64,000 bases of DNA from Heterobilharzia americana (Eukaryota; Platyhelminthes; Trematoda; Strigeidida; Schistosomatidae), in assembly GCA_944470555.2 (NCBI GenBank), contig OX104128.1, positions 39,167,920-39,231,919 on the forward strand. Direction: 5' to 3'. Below the pieces are notes generated by a model. The model saw nothing but the letters and a program-made list of their open reading frames with translations. It searched no databases and had not been told where the DNA came from. A program made the position numbers and the translations under genes. The stretch's first letter is position 1. Each line of letters opens with the position of its first letter. Shown in pieces: positions 30,101 to 38,067 of this stretch.

Positions 30101-33100
30101 AAGTTTTTCAATATGTAAATTATTTTCATATGGTGGATGCATTTTATAATTCTTGTAGCTGATTAGCTTTTGACCAGGTCTCAAAATATAGTAAAAGCCA
30201 TCGTATTCTGAAAATCATGCTGCTTCTACAGTTTGACACAAGCTAGACTACTGAAAAGTGTTTCGCAGCATAAATTAGTAATTCCTAGGAAATCACTGAT
30301 AAAGTTCTCATCCCTGTTTATTCATTAAATCTCAAGTGGACAGTCAACTATTCAAACAGCTGTGTGTGTGTGTTTTATTCAGTGTGTTCTATTGTTTACC
30401 TGAAGAAATTATCTAGAAAAATTATCATGCTAGGTAGAATATTCTATCAAAAAACCTTTATTACTCGATAGCAAATGTCTTACGTCGATATGCATAGGAT
30501 GCTGGTTCGAGAACGACTATTTTATATGGAGTTATAATTTTTGCTTTTTACATTTCAAGTTTAATTTTCAACTTTCACCCACTACCATTTCTCATTTAAG
30601 CTCACTTTGTATATTACCACTAAACGTCTGAAGATTTAAGGCTAAAAAATAAGGTTGTTTACTTTTGTCGGTTTGCAACCAACAAGCTAAATAAAAAAAA
30701 ATCCCCATAGAAAACTGCCAAGTCTTTTGCTTCTGTTACCTACCCTACTTTGTTATGATAGTCGTGTTTTATATATTTACTTTAAAATGGACCCTTTGTA
30801 TTAGTGAAAGATAGTGGCTAGCAGTAAGATACAGGACGTGCGTCTCATCCTAATTAGGACTCGTCAGATGGATGTACATGCCTTCCAGCGAGTGATGTTG
30901 TTCCTACCAGCACTGGAACTTGGGACCGATTGATTCAAACACCGTAGTCATTTACTAGACCACCAAGCAGTGATAGCCACTTCTTTTGAGATGGGTTTCG
31001 CTTTAATGTTGTCGTTGATTAGCCCGAATCGATCGGTTTCTATTGGCATATAGGGTCCTGCACGAATGTCTGGATATTGCCTATTTCCCAATTTTATATG
31101 AATGGTGGAAAGCATATGCTAATAGACATCGATCATTTCTGTTCAATCAGAATATCACATCAATGTTGGCATAAAATAAAAGCTTTACAAACAAAATTGT
31201 TCTAGAATAACTGTGTTTATTGATCAGAAAAGTCTGTGTGTTTATTTATCATACAGATTCACTGAATTCTCTTACCTATATGGCGTACCATTTTTGAACA
31301 TCCCAATGTGAAAGTTTACCCTTCGATTACAAAAGCCATCTAAAGAGAGACGTAATAATTTTGTTGCAATATACAGGGAACCGGATCCAGTTATTACTGC
31401 TTTAATCTGAAAGTCAACTCAGAAGATATTTAAGTTAGACTATAAATCACTTTTGAACACATATTTTCGAGAAGTGTGTCTTTGGATGACTTTATGCAAT
31501 GATGAAGAAGATTATTCAGTAGGAGGGTACACTCCATCTTGGTTAACCTACGCTGAACATCAAAATCTATGGTGTATGAATGATGCATAGACTGACTCAT
31601 TTATATCTGAATTAAATAAGTGTAATCATACTGGGTGTTGATTGAAGGTGAGATGAAAATTCGGACCACAGCCGGATTCAAACCAGCGACCAAGGAGTTT
31701 ACGGCCCTATGGTCTGCTAACTGAGCTACGAAATCCAACTGACGACCAGATTTTTATTTCACTTCAATCATCAAGGGTCTTGCCCGACTACCGTGTAAAT
31801 TCCTGATGCGTTACTACCATTTGATAGTAATCCCACTGGCCGCCTAGTCAGGACTTCTCATCCTAATCCAAACTGAGTTAGAGAGAAAGAACATCATATT
31901 GACTGTCATGTAACCATCTGAGATATCCGCAGTTTGGAAGAATATTCTTTATACTGGGTGATGAGTGAAGGTCAGATGAAAACTTTGACCGCTATTGGAT
32001 TCAAACCAGTGACCACCAGCAGTCGAACTGCGTAGCTCAGTTGGTAAAGCATCAATCCGGAAACCTGGTGGTCGTAGGTTCGAATCTAGTCGTGGTCAAA
32101 GCTTTCATCTCATCTTCAGTCATCACGTTATATAGATACTACTATTTCAAACTACGGCTATCTTAGAAAGTCGAATGATAATAAGTGTAATTACCAGTTT
32201 CCCACGTGGCTGACCCCAAAGGCTTTTGCAGGTGAATCATAAAGATTTGACCTCAGCTTGAAACTGTTATTTCACACTAGTAAATGATATCTAATAACTT
32301 TTAATAATCCATAAAATAACTTTTCCTGTTGTTTGCTTTCAGTGTTCACTATTTGGCACCTTCTTTATTGACAGTTACCTTCAGACATTGTCTACAATGA
32401 CTCCTGAAGAAGTTTGTGAGGTAATTATTTTCAATCATATTTATTCGCTCCAGTGTGTAAATACAACTTGATATTCAAACACTATAGAATTGTAAGTGAA
32501 CAACACTGAAACGCTGATTTTTTCACAGTGACTAAATTGTCCAATATTATTACCAAATTTATACATTTACTTACTTGATGAATGAATCATCACAGAAATT
32601 CCAGAGAAATTTTATCAATTCATCTGAGTCACATCGGTCAGTGCCTATCGATTAGTGATAATCAATTTCAACAAGTAAATTCAGTGTTTCAGAAATCAAA
32701 AAGATTGTATTTCTTCTAGAATAGTGTAAAAAGTTAAACTGGTGAGGATTTTTTGATATTTCAAAGGAAGATAGGAATATTGAACGGTTTCGGATAAGAA
32801 CCCTAAACGGGTACGAGTCTCAAATGACCATTATTGTACATTTAGGATTTTAAATTGCGTTTTTTTTTATGATGACATAAGGAACATAAGGAATATGTAT
32901 GCATGCATATGTATGTAGTCAGTTTAGTCATGTCAAAATTCACGCTTATTGTCACACTCTACCTTATTGCAGATAACTTCATGATTATTAGTGTTATTTA
33001 CTATTCAGTAACTTTTTTGTACTAGGTGATAATTCCTGGTGAAATGAAAATTTGCACCGCAGCAAGATTCAAACCTACGACCATCAGGTTTCCAGTCCAA

Positions 33101-34445
33101 TGCTCTACCAACTGAACTACGTGGTCCGACTGCTGGTGGTGGCTGGTTTGAATTCGGTCACGGAGCAAGTTTTCATTTCACTTTCAATCGTCACTCAGTA
33201 GAAATATTGGTCTGTCAAACTACGGCTATCTCAGATAGTCAAATGATATTCAGTAACTTACAGCTCTTGCATCACCATCATATTACACCGCATTAACTTT
33301 TGTGTGGAATTAGGTTACGTATACTAGAAGAAGGCGAGGCAGGACCGGTAAATCAGCATCAGTATAAGTGATAGATAATGGGTAGCAGTGAATGCGTGTT
33401 TCGTCCTATTTGGGACTCGTCAGTTAGATGCACCTGCAGCCTGCCACTGAATGATGTTATTCCCACCAGAACTCGAACTCAGGACCAATAGCTTCAAATG
33501 CCAGAGTGCCGTCCACTAGGGCACTAAGTCATGATAGGCACTTCTGGTGATATGCGTACAGTATAGTTCCGATACTAAAGCTTGAAAACCTCCGTCGTAA
33601 ATTTCTACCTAGTGGATAGCGCCCTGACTTTTAAAGCGGCCTGTTCTGGATTCATGTCTCGATGGTAACAACACCACTTTCTGGGAGGTAGGTACATCCA
33701 GTTGACGAGTCCAAAAAAAGAATAAACGTGAGTACTGGGTTACAATGTTAGCCACTATCTACCAATAATATCAAGAACTTAAAACACCACGGTATCGAGG
33801 GGTCCGCCACCTATAAGTCAGTCAGTAGAAATCAATTAGTTTGGTCCAATCAAAGAAGATTTACAAGGTGTAACGACAAAACTAGGCCAACATTATGTCT
33901 AAAAGGCGAAGCTAGATTTCTTAAAAAACAACTGACTTCTTTCTTCTCTCCAACTCTTCAAAATTGTCCTTGTGCAGTATATATGACAGCTTTGTTTAGT
34001 GGAACTTAAGCTAAGCCTCCAATACCTTGTTTGTGTAGTACGCATATAAAAGGAATATACATAAGTTCTATACTATATTTTAACATTTCTAAGGAAGCTA
34101 AATAGCTACACAGACCAACTAAGATATTTGTACCGTTTCCCTCAAAAAACTGAGTCTCACCGTCTTCAACTGACAGATATATGTTACCGGTAACCATTTC
34201 TTTCATTGAAGTGTTGACCACCTAGGAGCTTTTGTTAAATTTGAATATTCTATGTGATTTAGTAAGTTATATTGAATTGGTGAATAGTATATAAAGCTAT
34301 ATGATTCTCATTTTATTTCTAGTCACTGAAAATTTGCTCACAAATGGGATGATTACGTGAAATGTAAGTCATTTCATCACTAATAGTCTTTCTAGTGCGA
34401 CTTTCATCGATGATACCTGACACATACAGTAAATCAATTGATATA

Positions 34446-34486
<41 letters not shown>

Positions 34487-36712
34487 ATATAAATATGCAT
34501 ATATATATGTACATATATATATATATATATAATATGAAACGTTACGACTCAATCGTTATGGCGTTATGTAAGAATTCAAAGAAATTGTGTCCTCCATTTA
34601 TTCGTGCTTTCACATGCTACACCTATCGTAGATTTTCAATGAAACTTTTAAAAAATTGTCATGGGACAATATAGTTTGTGAAGGTGACTAAACCAATCAA
34701 TTTTGTAAAATGTTAAATGTGACTCATTTTTACACGTTTGTAAATTTGGAAGCGTTTCCTTCAGGACCATTCTGCAATGCAAGTATTGTAGTGAAACGAT
34801 CAGAAGTGTCATGTTTTCCTTGAATCACTTCTGCATTCACTGCGAGAATTAACTCAGTACTTCTAAAGAAACGTTTCACAGGGATTTTGAGCCTATACTT
34901 CAGATAATTTTGGCACTGAAATAAACTTTTTGGCGTCTAATTATTTTCAAGTGGTCTTCTCGAATGTTATAGATAGTAATTATGTAATTCGGTATCTGTG
35001 ACATATGATAGATAATCACTCCTTATCACAAATTATTAAATTCTAATTCACTTCATAACTAAGTTTCCTTTGCTTTTCTGTGATATGTTGCGCTAATCGA
35101 AATAAGGTCATGAATATAGGTTTTCTACCCATAGGCACTCATCAGTAGGGTCTATCAGCAGCTGAATAGTCTTATATTCTCTCGGTGATTTGAATCTGTA
35201 TCAACTAGTTCAGAAGTCAGAGATATTGACATAAAGCTATTCAGGCCATGGTTAACCCACTGAAAAACTGAACAGTGTGTACATATAGGTCACTAGGGAG
35301 TAACCAATTCAGTTGTCCAGTCCTTAGTACTCATCACTTACTAAATTTTATCAGTCAGGTTATATTCAGTCAGCTTTCTGTACAACTGCGTCTTTATAAG
35401 TATCGTACATCATTTTCGTTGAGAAGAACATGATTCAATTCGAAAAAGAATTATGCCACTAACTTATTTGAGTGATTGGAAACCACTCAAGCTGGTCTCT
35501 ACACTTTACTAGCCAGACAAGAGTGATCTAAACACTGGATTGCCTTTTCGCTCGTTTGTGGCCGAGTATATTAGTGGTGTACTTGCACACATTCAGCTTA
35601 CATTGAAGAATTTCTCAGATCAAATGAATCTGAAATACAGTCGAGCATTTAGATACGATTTAAAAATTCCATGGTCTACGTTGAAATTTCTGAAAAGTTG
35701 AGTATTTTTTAACATGCCAGATGATATGAACTAATTCGTCTGTATGAGCTGGATTTGTCTGGTTGCACCGTTGAGGAGCTCGGCCTCAAACGAAAAAAAT
35801 GATCATCCGCTGAATAAATATATGTATCATCTGGCTGGTGAAATTTACAGATCATCAAGAGGGATTTGTAACTACTAAACTTGTTTAATAGCATATTTCT
35901 CTACTTTATGACAGTTATGTGTCAGAGATCACACCTTGTGATCTTGGTTGGTTGGTTTCCAATTGAATCCCGGTTAATACCATAGTTGGGCATTTGAAAA
36001 AATACCTAGATGTGTTAAATGTCACCAAAGAACATGCAGTTTGTAAATCACTGGCAAACTGATAGTTCTAAAAGTGAGTTTAAGTGGTGTAGGCCTGAAG
36101 ACAAATGAGTATTACTTTAATTCACTGCGGATAATACTCAAGTCACAGTATTCCTGGAAGTTTGAACAACTAGTCTTTTGCTAAAACGTAATAAATTATA
36201 TAATTTCCTTATAGAACAATTCAAAAAACAGATTGTGGTATTCCTTTATGGTGGAAAACCATTAACAATTATAAGTGACTAGGTTTCATTCATAAAGATG
36301 TGCTACAATAATTTGAAACTTACGCACTCATAAATTTATTCACTGCAACAAAAAAGGAAAAGAAAATCAAGCTATGTTATAATTTATTTTCAATAGTATT
36401 ATTGGTTGAAATGAAATAAAAATCTCATCAGCAATTAGGTCTCATAACTCAGTTGATAGATCACTAGACCGATAACTCTGTGATCGGTAGGTCGTATTGT
36501 CCCCTGAATCGAAATTTACATTTCACCTTCAATCACCAGGTAATACCAACATTGTACAAGTTGAGTTATAAGTTATTATCTACTGGTAATGTGAAAATCA
36601 AACTTCCAAACATGTTGGGAATTAAATCTATGTATTTTTTCTGAATTACAAATCGTAGTGTTTTTTTGAAATTTTATTCCTAAAACTAGTCTACTTTTAC
36701 TTTCAGATATGA
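263..36712 (+). CDS. Multi-domain saposin B-type (SapB) protein, 3' part of gene, 10-11 exons
   Basis: Spliced model: 263-478, 3698-3775, 7131-7197, 10902-11002, 20177-20201, 21334-21467, 22720-22800, 22903-22960, 24481-24605, 32343-32420 and a tentative 36707-36712. The ten main exons sum to 963 nt, one open frame of 321 codons. SapB domain one has Cys at residues 32, 35, 63, 73 and 97; the last domain has Cys at 255, 258, 286, 296 and 320, the same spacing (3, 28, 10, 24). A diverged middle copy has Cys at 164, 196, 208 and 239. SapB proteins are small helical lipid-binding domains of secreted or lysosomal proteins, often cut from a prosaposin-like precursor; in flukes they are common in gut secretions. 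The sixth SapB cysteine is absent in both good domains. An N-R-T glycosylation sequon lies at 89-91. The start and signal peptide are upstream of the window. Family call is firm; the exact function is inferred. Confidence 0.85.
1183..1222. repeat. CT-rich tract in PLE arm
   Basis: CTCTCTCTCTCTTTCTCACTC tract; its GA-rich mirror lies at 2,380-2,420 in the opposite arm. Confidence 0.85.
1430..1720 (+). pseudogene. PLE reverse transcriptase remnant with altered catalytic box
   Basis: In one frame it reads PYVNEVFTLLKSEHIVNFL, then THELENE, and later the VYRKPTHS-like stretch typical of PLE reverse transcriptase after the catalytic box. The usual YVDD is YVNE here and a stop precedes it, so this copy is dead. 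The equivalent boxes in other copies of the window read YLDD or YVDD. Confidence 0.7.
2058..2342 (+). pseudogene. PLE GIY-YIG endonuclease segment
   Basis: About 94 codons: KLFRLEDPIDLIRQDNIICL, IKCNECEVKFIGG, TSRSVSIRISEHR. The I-C-L-I-K / F-I-G-G pair is the GIY-YIG motif region in the PLE form, followed by the Arg of the family and a Cys-x2-Cys-like pair (NECE). Its C-terminal third runs into the right terminal repeat. The open stretch is short and there is no intact RT upstream. Confidence 0.7.
2678..3690 (+). other. Intron 1 remainder
   Basis: AT-rich intron sequence between a PLE and exon 2. I recognise nothing in it. Confidence 0.7.
3698..3775 (+). CDS. SapB gene exon 2: second half of SapB domain 1
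   Basis: A pyrimidine-rich tract and CCAG precede 3698; the donor is GTAAGA at 3776. The 78 nt encode 26 residues starting CYDVASQIVDSY and ending DTCL, giving domain cysteines four and five. The same length and phase as the exon at 32343-32420, which encodes the equivalent half of the last domain, makes this call strong although no long ORF marks it. Confidence 0.85.
3776..5349 (+). other. Intron 2, first part
   Basis: No gene or repeat recognised. Short ORFs here (for example 4,576-4,758) show no protein-like features. Confidence 0.65.
5350..5388. repeat. (TA)n microsatellite
   Basis: About 19 units, directly left of a family A inverted pair. Confidence 0.95.
5386..6037. repeat. Family A hammerhead repeat, inverted pair with spacer
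   Basis: A minus arm (about 5,389-5,600) and a plus arm (about 5,810-6,010) around a conserved spacer. The plus arm has a Pol III-like head and, at 5,914-5,961, a nearly complete hammerhead. Simple repeats border both ends. Confidence 0.75.
5914..5961 (+). ncRNA. Hammerhead ribozyme candidate (type I), best preserved in window
   Basis: CTGAGGA core at 5,922-5,928, stem II 5,929-5,943 with one mismatch, GAAAC at 5,944-5,948, short stem III and GTC at 5,953-5,955. Stem I pairs 5,916-5,921 with 5,956-5,961 in all six positions (two G-U). Predicted cut after 5,955. Confidence 0.65.
6038..6111. repeat. (CT)n followed by (TA)n microsatellite
   Basis: About 14 CT units then about 22 TA units, directly right of the same family A pair. 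Confidence 0.95.
7131..7197 (+). CDS. SapB gene exon 3: end of domain 1 and linker
   Basis: Acceptor GTTTCAG ends at 7130. The exon reads LLIVVPEIYESGLKSFQ and then VSTVA. A better-looking donor (GTTAGT) lies after 7181, but it leaves phase 0, which would hit a TAG early in the next exon. The donor GTAACC after 7197 leaves one base (G) that joins AT of the next exon to make Asp and keeps the frame open. I chose 7197 for that reason; 7181 remains possible if a small exon between was missed. Confidence 0.6.
7676..7960. repeat. Family B (Sm-alpha-like) hammerhead repeat, inverted pair
   Basis: Minus ribozyme at 7,692-7,738: CTGACGA core and stem I CATCCAG/CTGGAT present, but GAAAC is changed to AAAAC. 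The plus arm (about 7,826-7,860) has lost three bases of its core (CTGAGTC). A conserved tail with CATATGCCAATAGAGGTC follows. Confidence 0.7.
8450..8535 (-). repeat. tRNA-like fragment
   Basis: Minus strand: GAGTTCAAATCCCGTTAGG is a B box, preceded by a Leu/Ser-tRNA-like stretch with a GACTTAAGACGAGTC arm. The ends do not form an acceptor stem, so it is probably a tRNA-derived relic. Confidence 0.4.
9410..9600 (-). mobile_element. PLE terminal-repeat fragment
   Basis: Matches the start of the terminal repeats at 38,068 and 52,740: a TATTATTTACTGGATTACGT stretch, then CACAATTTATC and CATATCAAGA. No coding part is attached. Orientation is inferred from the other copies. Confidence 0.6.
9781..10432. 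repeat. Family A hammerhead repeat, inverted pair, decayed
   Basis: Arms about 9,785-9,985 (minus) and 10,225-10,430 (plus), with the same spacer (a block ending TGGAACTTCGGGAAT) as the copy at 58.8 kb. The ribozyme cores are broken: CTGGGGA in one arm, loss of GAAAC in the other. Confidence 0.75.
10902..11002 (+). CDS. SapB gene exon 4: helical segment between domains
   Basis: Acceptor TTCTGTAG ends at 10901 and the donor GTAAGT starts at 11003. After one base from the previous exon it encodes DSRIDEVIRKFNYHFIKDYL and then ALICKGTVKQSKST. It is helical and ends in a single Cys-Lys, like the first half of a SapB domain whose CxxC was lost. It ends in phase 0. Confidence 0.75.
12393..12780. 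repeat. Family B repeat, inverted pair, decayed
   Basis: GACTCAGACTCATCAGCCTGG on the left and GAAATAGGATGAAACGAGC on the right are the two ribozyme halves of opposed copies. GAGACTCGAACC is the B box on the minus strand. Confidence 0.6.
13335..13625. repeat. Family C tRNA-derived SINE, inverted arrangement
   Basis: Ends with TTGAAGGTGAAATGAAAACC on the left and GGATTTTCATTTCACTTGCA on the right. A tRNA-like stretch TCGTAGCTCAAATAGTAGAG lies at about 13,515. Confidence 0.6.
14630..14795 (+). repeat. Family A repeat, single truncated arm
   Basis: B-box-like GAGTTCGATCCCTAGCC, then a decayed ribozyme core (GCCGAGGAATCCC) and the shared end CAGCTGATGTCAGTC. It lies in SapB intron 4. Confidence 0.65.
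16036..16810 (-). mobile_element. RTE-like LINE 3' fragment
   Basis: On the minus strand it runs from the post-catalytic KTGLQANIEKREVMKIP region to the 3' end by GGAACCCAATGG. The C-terminal block VWLAGIEPTKNP / MDWIGHTLRRP is readable in pieces. It lies in intron 4 of the SapB gene. Confidence 0.8.
16811..17064 (+). mobile_element. LINE 3' end, inverted against the previous fragment
   Basis: Plus-strand copy of the last 250 bases of the same LINE type, ending CTAAGGGAAAAATAATAATA. It abuts the minus-strand fragment, so two LINE 3' ends face outward. Confidence 0.8.
17065..20176 (+). other. Intron 4, last part
   Basis: 3.1 kb of AT-rich intron without recognised repeats or genes. Confidence 0.65.
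20177..20201 (+). CDS. SapB gene exon 5: 25-nt small exon
   Basis: Acceptor ATTTTTAG ends at 20176; donor GTAAGT starts at 20202. It encodes LDYGHKDL plus one base, which joins CC of the next exon to make Ala. Very small exons are usual in schistosome genes. The phase fits both neighbours, which supports it despite its size. Confidence 0.7.
20484..21030 (-). mobile_element. PLE terminal repeat plus nuclease-end fragment
   Basis: Starts ATTTGTTTATTTGGTATACA and runs through the CATATCAATGTAATC, CTCTGGTATAGATG and GTCATTCTATATTC blocks shared by the copies at 923, 26,414 and 44,453. The last 130 bases match the nuclease-coding side on the minus strand (the block ending in GAGTTTGTAGG). It lies in intron 5 of the SapB gene. 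Confidence 0.65.
21334..21467 (+). CDS. SapB gene exon 6: first half of middle SapB-like domain
   Basis: Acceptor ATTAAAG ends at 21333; donor GTAAGT starts at 21468. It encodes (A)CDALDFVQEEVIYLLKQG and onward to SVICDNLDQQSQRHK. This matches the first SapB half, but the second cysteine of CxxC is replaced by Leu (C-D-A-L). It ends in phase 0, as the other first-half exons do. Confidence 0.85.
22720..22800 (+). CDS. SapB gene exon 7: second half of middle SapB-like domain
   Basis: Acceptor TTTTTCAG ends at 22719; donor GTGAGT starts at 22801. The 81 nt encode CNTHIASQTKLFLKNFIEAS and THKRINS. The leading Cys after a phase-0 intron repeats the layout of exons 2 and 10. Confidence 0.85.
22903..22960 (+). 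CDS. SapB gene exon 8: end of middle domain and linker
   Basis: Acceptor TATTTAACAG ends at 22902; donor GTGAGT starts at 22961. It encodes MLSWCHPYAANLKDDNSSY plus one base. The Cys at residue 239 probably closes the middle domain; the acidic, Ser/Asn-rich tail is the linker to the last domain. Confidence 0.8.
24040..24235 (-). repeat. Family C tRNA-derived SINE
   Basis: ACTGGGTAATGATTGAAGGT end and a decayed tRNA-like part (GCCTGGTGCTCTACTAACTT on this strand). It lies in SapB intron 8. Confidence 0.55.
24481..24605 (+). CDS. SapB gene exon 9: first half of last SapB domain
   Basis: Acceptor ATATTTCAG ends at 24480; donor GTGAGA starts at 24606. It encodes (L)CSGCETVITFVKTLTV, then SSTAKDLIHEAVTKLCSLAG. 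CxxC at 255/258 and Cys 286 match domain 1 exactly. Confidence 0.88.
25028..25884 (+). mobile_element. RTE-like LINE, 5'-truncated, flanked by a 16-bp target duplication
   Basis: Starts inside the RT catalytic box (DFADDLCLMSHKLEDLQ) and ends at a (TAA)n tail. AATGATAAATTTCTCA occurs at 25,012-25,027 and 25,885-25,900. Frames at 25,113-25,343 and 25,356-25,877 carry TGLQVNIEKTEVMKIP, SETWRVTKGISNKLHTF and the C-terminal ENRVHWRRATEALCSIRNP block. Insertion is in intron 9. Confidence 0.88.
27340..27650 (-). pseudogene. PLE reverse transcriptase remnant, YLDD box kept
   Basis: On the minus strand one frame reads RYLDDTFTVLKLEHIDSFL, then a segment ending IIQFT, followed by a stop and, in another register, VVYRKPTHS. 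This is the PLE RT catalytic core and the stretch after it. Stops on both sides show that it is not functional. Confidence 0.7.
27930..28593 (-). mobile_element. RTE-like LINE 3' fragment nested in a PLE arm
   Basis: Minus-strand 3' end at about 27,937; the sequence runs to GCATTCACTTGAACTCC (VNxEKTEV region). C-terminal pieces VWLADIEPTKNP and MDWIGHTLRRRI are visible at 28,075-28,287. PLE right-arm sequence lies directly on both sides. Confidence 0.8.
28621..30804 (+). other. Intron 9 interior
   Basis: Two 76-codon plus-strand frames (29,296-29,526 and 29,632-29,862) resemble no family I know. Nothing else is recognised. Confidence 0.55.
30805..31145 (-). repeat. Family B repeat, single copy with tail
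   Basis: CATCCTAATTAGGACTCGTC gives an intact CUGANGA but a weakened stem II on the minus strand. Then come GTTGTTCCTACCAGCACTGG and the tail with GCATATGCTAATAGAC. It lies in SapB intron 9. Confidence 0.65.
31620..31945 (-). repeat. Family C tRNA-derived SINE
   Basis: On the minus strand the A box TAGCTCAGTTAGCAG and B box GGTTTGAATCC can be read. The shared 3' part TTCATCTCACCTTCAATC follows. A second, diverged half lies at about 31,750-31,945. Confidence 0.7.
31950..32140 (+). repeat. Family C tRNA-derived SINE, opposite orientation
   Basis: TAGCTCAGTTGGTAAAGCAT (A box) and GGTCGTAGGTTCGAATCTAG (B box), then CTTTCATCTCATCTTCAGTC. The boxes are good enough for Pol III transcription, but the acceptor stem does not close as in a real tRNA gene. 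Confidence 0.7.
32343..32420 (+). CDS. SapB gene exon 10: second half of last SapB domain
   Basis: Acceptor TTGCTTTCAG ends at 32342; donor GTAATT starts at 32421. The 78 nt encode CSLFGTFFIDSYLQTLSTM and TPEEVCE, a textbook SapB second half (Cys, Leu-rich helix, P-x-x-V-C). It follows a 7.7-kb intron that holds a LINE, a split PLE and several short repeats. Confidence 0.88.
33025..33245. repeat. Family C tRNA-derived SINE, inverted pair
   Basis: Minus arm with CTCTACCAACTGAACTACGT, plus arm fragment GGCTGGTTTGAATTCGGTCA; the outer ends are GGTGAAATGAAAATTTGC and TTTTCATTTCACTTTCAATC. Confidence 0.7.
33366..33770. repeat. Family B repeat, inverted pair; one core intact
   Basis: Minus strand: CTGACGA (33,417-33,423), stem II and GAAAC (33,398-33,402) are intact. 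The cleavage triplet is ATT instead of GTC and stem I no longer pairs. The opposed arm at 33,690-33,740 has GTTGACGAGTCC with a poly-A loop. Confidence 0.7.
33771..36389 (+). other. Intron 10 interior
   Basis: Apart from the (TA)n tract, no feature recognised. A minus-strand 71-codon frame at 34,006-34,221 has no family signature. Confidence 0.55.
34440..34531. repeat. Imperfect (TA)n microsatellite
   Basis: TA units with GTA, GGATATAAATATGCAT and GTACA interruptions. It produces meaningless Tyr-Ile ORFs on both strands. Confidence 0.95.
36390..36550 (+). repeat. Family C tRNA-derived SINE, decayed
   Basis: CATAACTCAGTTGATAGATC (A box) and GTAGGTCGTATTGTCCCC (B box lost), then TTTCACCTTCAATCACCAGG. 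It lies 160 bases before the proposed last SapB exon. Confidence 0.6.
36707..36712 (+). CDS. SapB gene, possible last exon: one codon plus stop
   Basis: A good acceptor (CTTTTACTTTCAG) ends at 36706. In phase 0 after exon 10 the next codons are ATA TGA, so the protein would end VCEI. An AATAAA lies about 100 bases on. It is the most credible 3' end I can see, but it rests on splice signals only and leaves the last SapB domain without its sixth cysteine. Confidence 0.4.
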   Translation: M

Positions 36713-36811
36713 AGAAAACTCACTTAGAGCCAACATAGTCATTTGACTGAATTTTTGTATTGTTGATTTTGTAAACTCACTAAATTATCAACATAAATTA
36801 TGAAAAAATGC

Positions 36812-36817
36812 AATAAA
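36812..36817 (+). promoter_or_regulatory. Candidate poly(A) signal AATAAA of the SapB gene
   Basis: AATAAA followed by a TGTGGTTTTT stretch, a G/T-rich element of the kind found downstream of cleavage sites. It is about 100 bases after the proposed stop. AATAAA is common in AT-rich DNA, so the support comes from position. Confidence 0.4.
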
Positions 36818-38067
36818 AACTGTGGTTTTTCCTTTATCTTTCTTCCTGATCACAAACAGCAATTGAATTAATAGACCATAGATCAGTATATCGTTATATC
36901 TCTCTTGACAATAAGAGCGAATAACTTAAAATATAAATCTACCTATAGTCAGTCTGCAATTCAAAATGATGTGGTGTACAATGATTTTCAAACCTAGTAG
37001 GAATGATGGATACTGTTGTCAAAGATGAAGGTAGGATAGTGTAAACAATTCTACTTTCTAAGAAGACAAAAATCCTGAGAAGTATTCATAACCAATTAAT
37101 TCACATATTGCTTATATATATTAACACTGGTTAGTGATTAAAGGTTTGATGAAAATCCGAGCATCACAGGATTCAGACCAGCAAGTTGGCAAAAGTCATT
37201 GATGACAACTTGGTGCAAATCCTTTCAGAACACTCTAGTTATCATTGGCTATGATAAACAACAAAGAATGTTTGCAAATAACTGACCTGACAATACGTTT
37301 CTTTCGTCTACTATTATCCATTTTTCCTGCAGAATGAAGTAGCTTGCGGAGTAGAATTCAAAGAGTTATAGCTGGATGTTCGTGAATGCATATGCATTGC
37401 TTCACAGTATAATGTACATCTAAAGAGATAGGCAGTGATTCCCAAAAAAGATTGAATAAACTGCTCAGGAAGAATGGTTGACAGCATTCTGTTTTTTATC
37501 GTAAATTTATTTCCTATGTAATGAACTGAAAGACTGCAAGCATACATAACGTTGAAAATTCACTCTTACTAAGCTATCTAGAGGAACACCTTTGTTTCAG
37601 AACAAGTTACTTTATATTTGTTTAAAGAAGCAATATATAACAGTTGCTTATAAACTAATTTTCACCTACCACTTACTGTTAGTAAAGCTCTGACTTTGAA
37701 AACCTTTAGAAGACTAGAACATCTTTACCAATATCAAAGGCTGTTTCTATATTGTACCATCCTTTACATAGCAGAGTTATGTACTAATCAGATAGTTTAA
37801 TTTAAAATTAGTTAGACTGCCAAAAGAAAAATGACTTACCGAGGTGACGATTTCTGTAGGTTAAAACCGTCCAATTACATTAATCTATGTGTATAATGCT
37901 ATATCCAAAGCAGCTGAAATTTTTTTAGCCATCAATAAACCACAAATAGGAATGACTTCTTATAGGAACTAACTGTGAAACGTTTCTCTATCATCTGTTT
38001 AGTTGAGTAAATCAAATAGGTCGACAATGCGCCAAAGCTGCACAAGGAAGTAAGGTCCGTTTTATTG
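36818..38067. other. Unassigned DNA after the SapB gene
   Basis: Intergenic, or intron if the proposed last exon is wrong. Only a family C fragment is seen. Confidence 0.5.
37120..37190 (-). repeat. Family C SINE fragment
   Basis: AGTGATTAAAGGTTTGATGA and GGATTCAGACCAGCAA match the outer end and B box region of the copies at 31.6 and 33.0 kb. Confidence 0.45.

Noticed and set aside
32020..32110. Possible tRNA gene
   Set aside because: Good A and B boxes, but no closing acceptor stem, and the flanks match a dispersed SINE.
34319..34674. Frames rich in Tyr-Ile repeats on both strands
   Set aside because: Translation of a (TA)n microsatellite, not genes.
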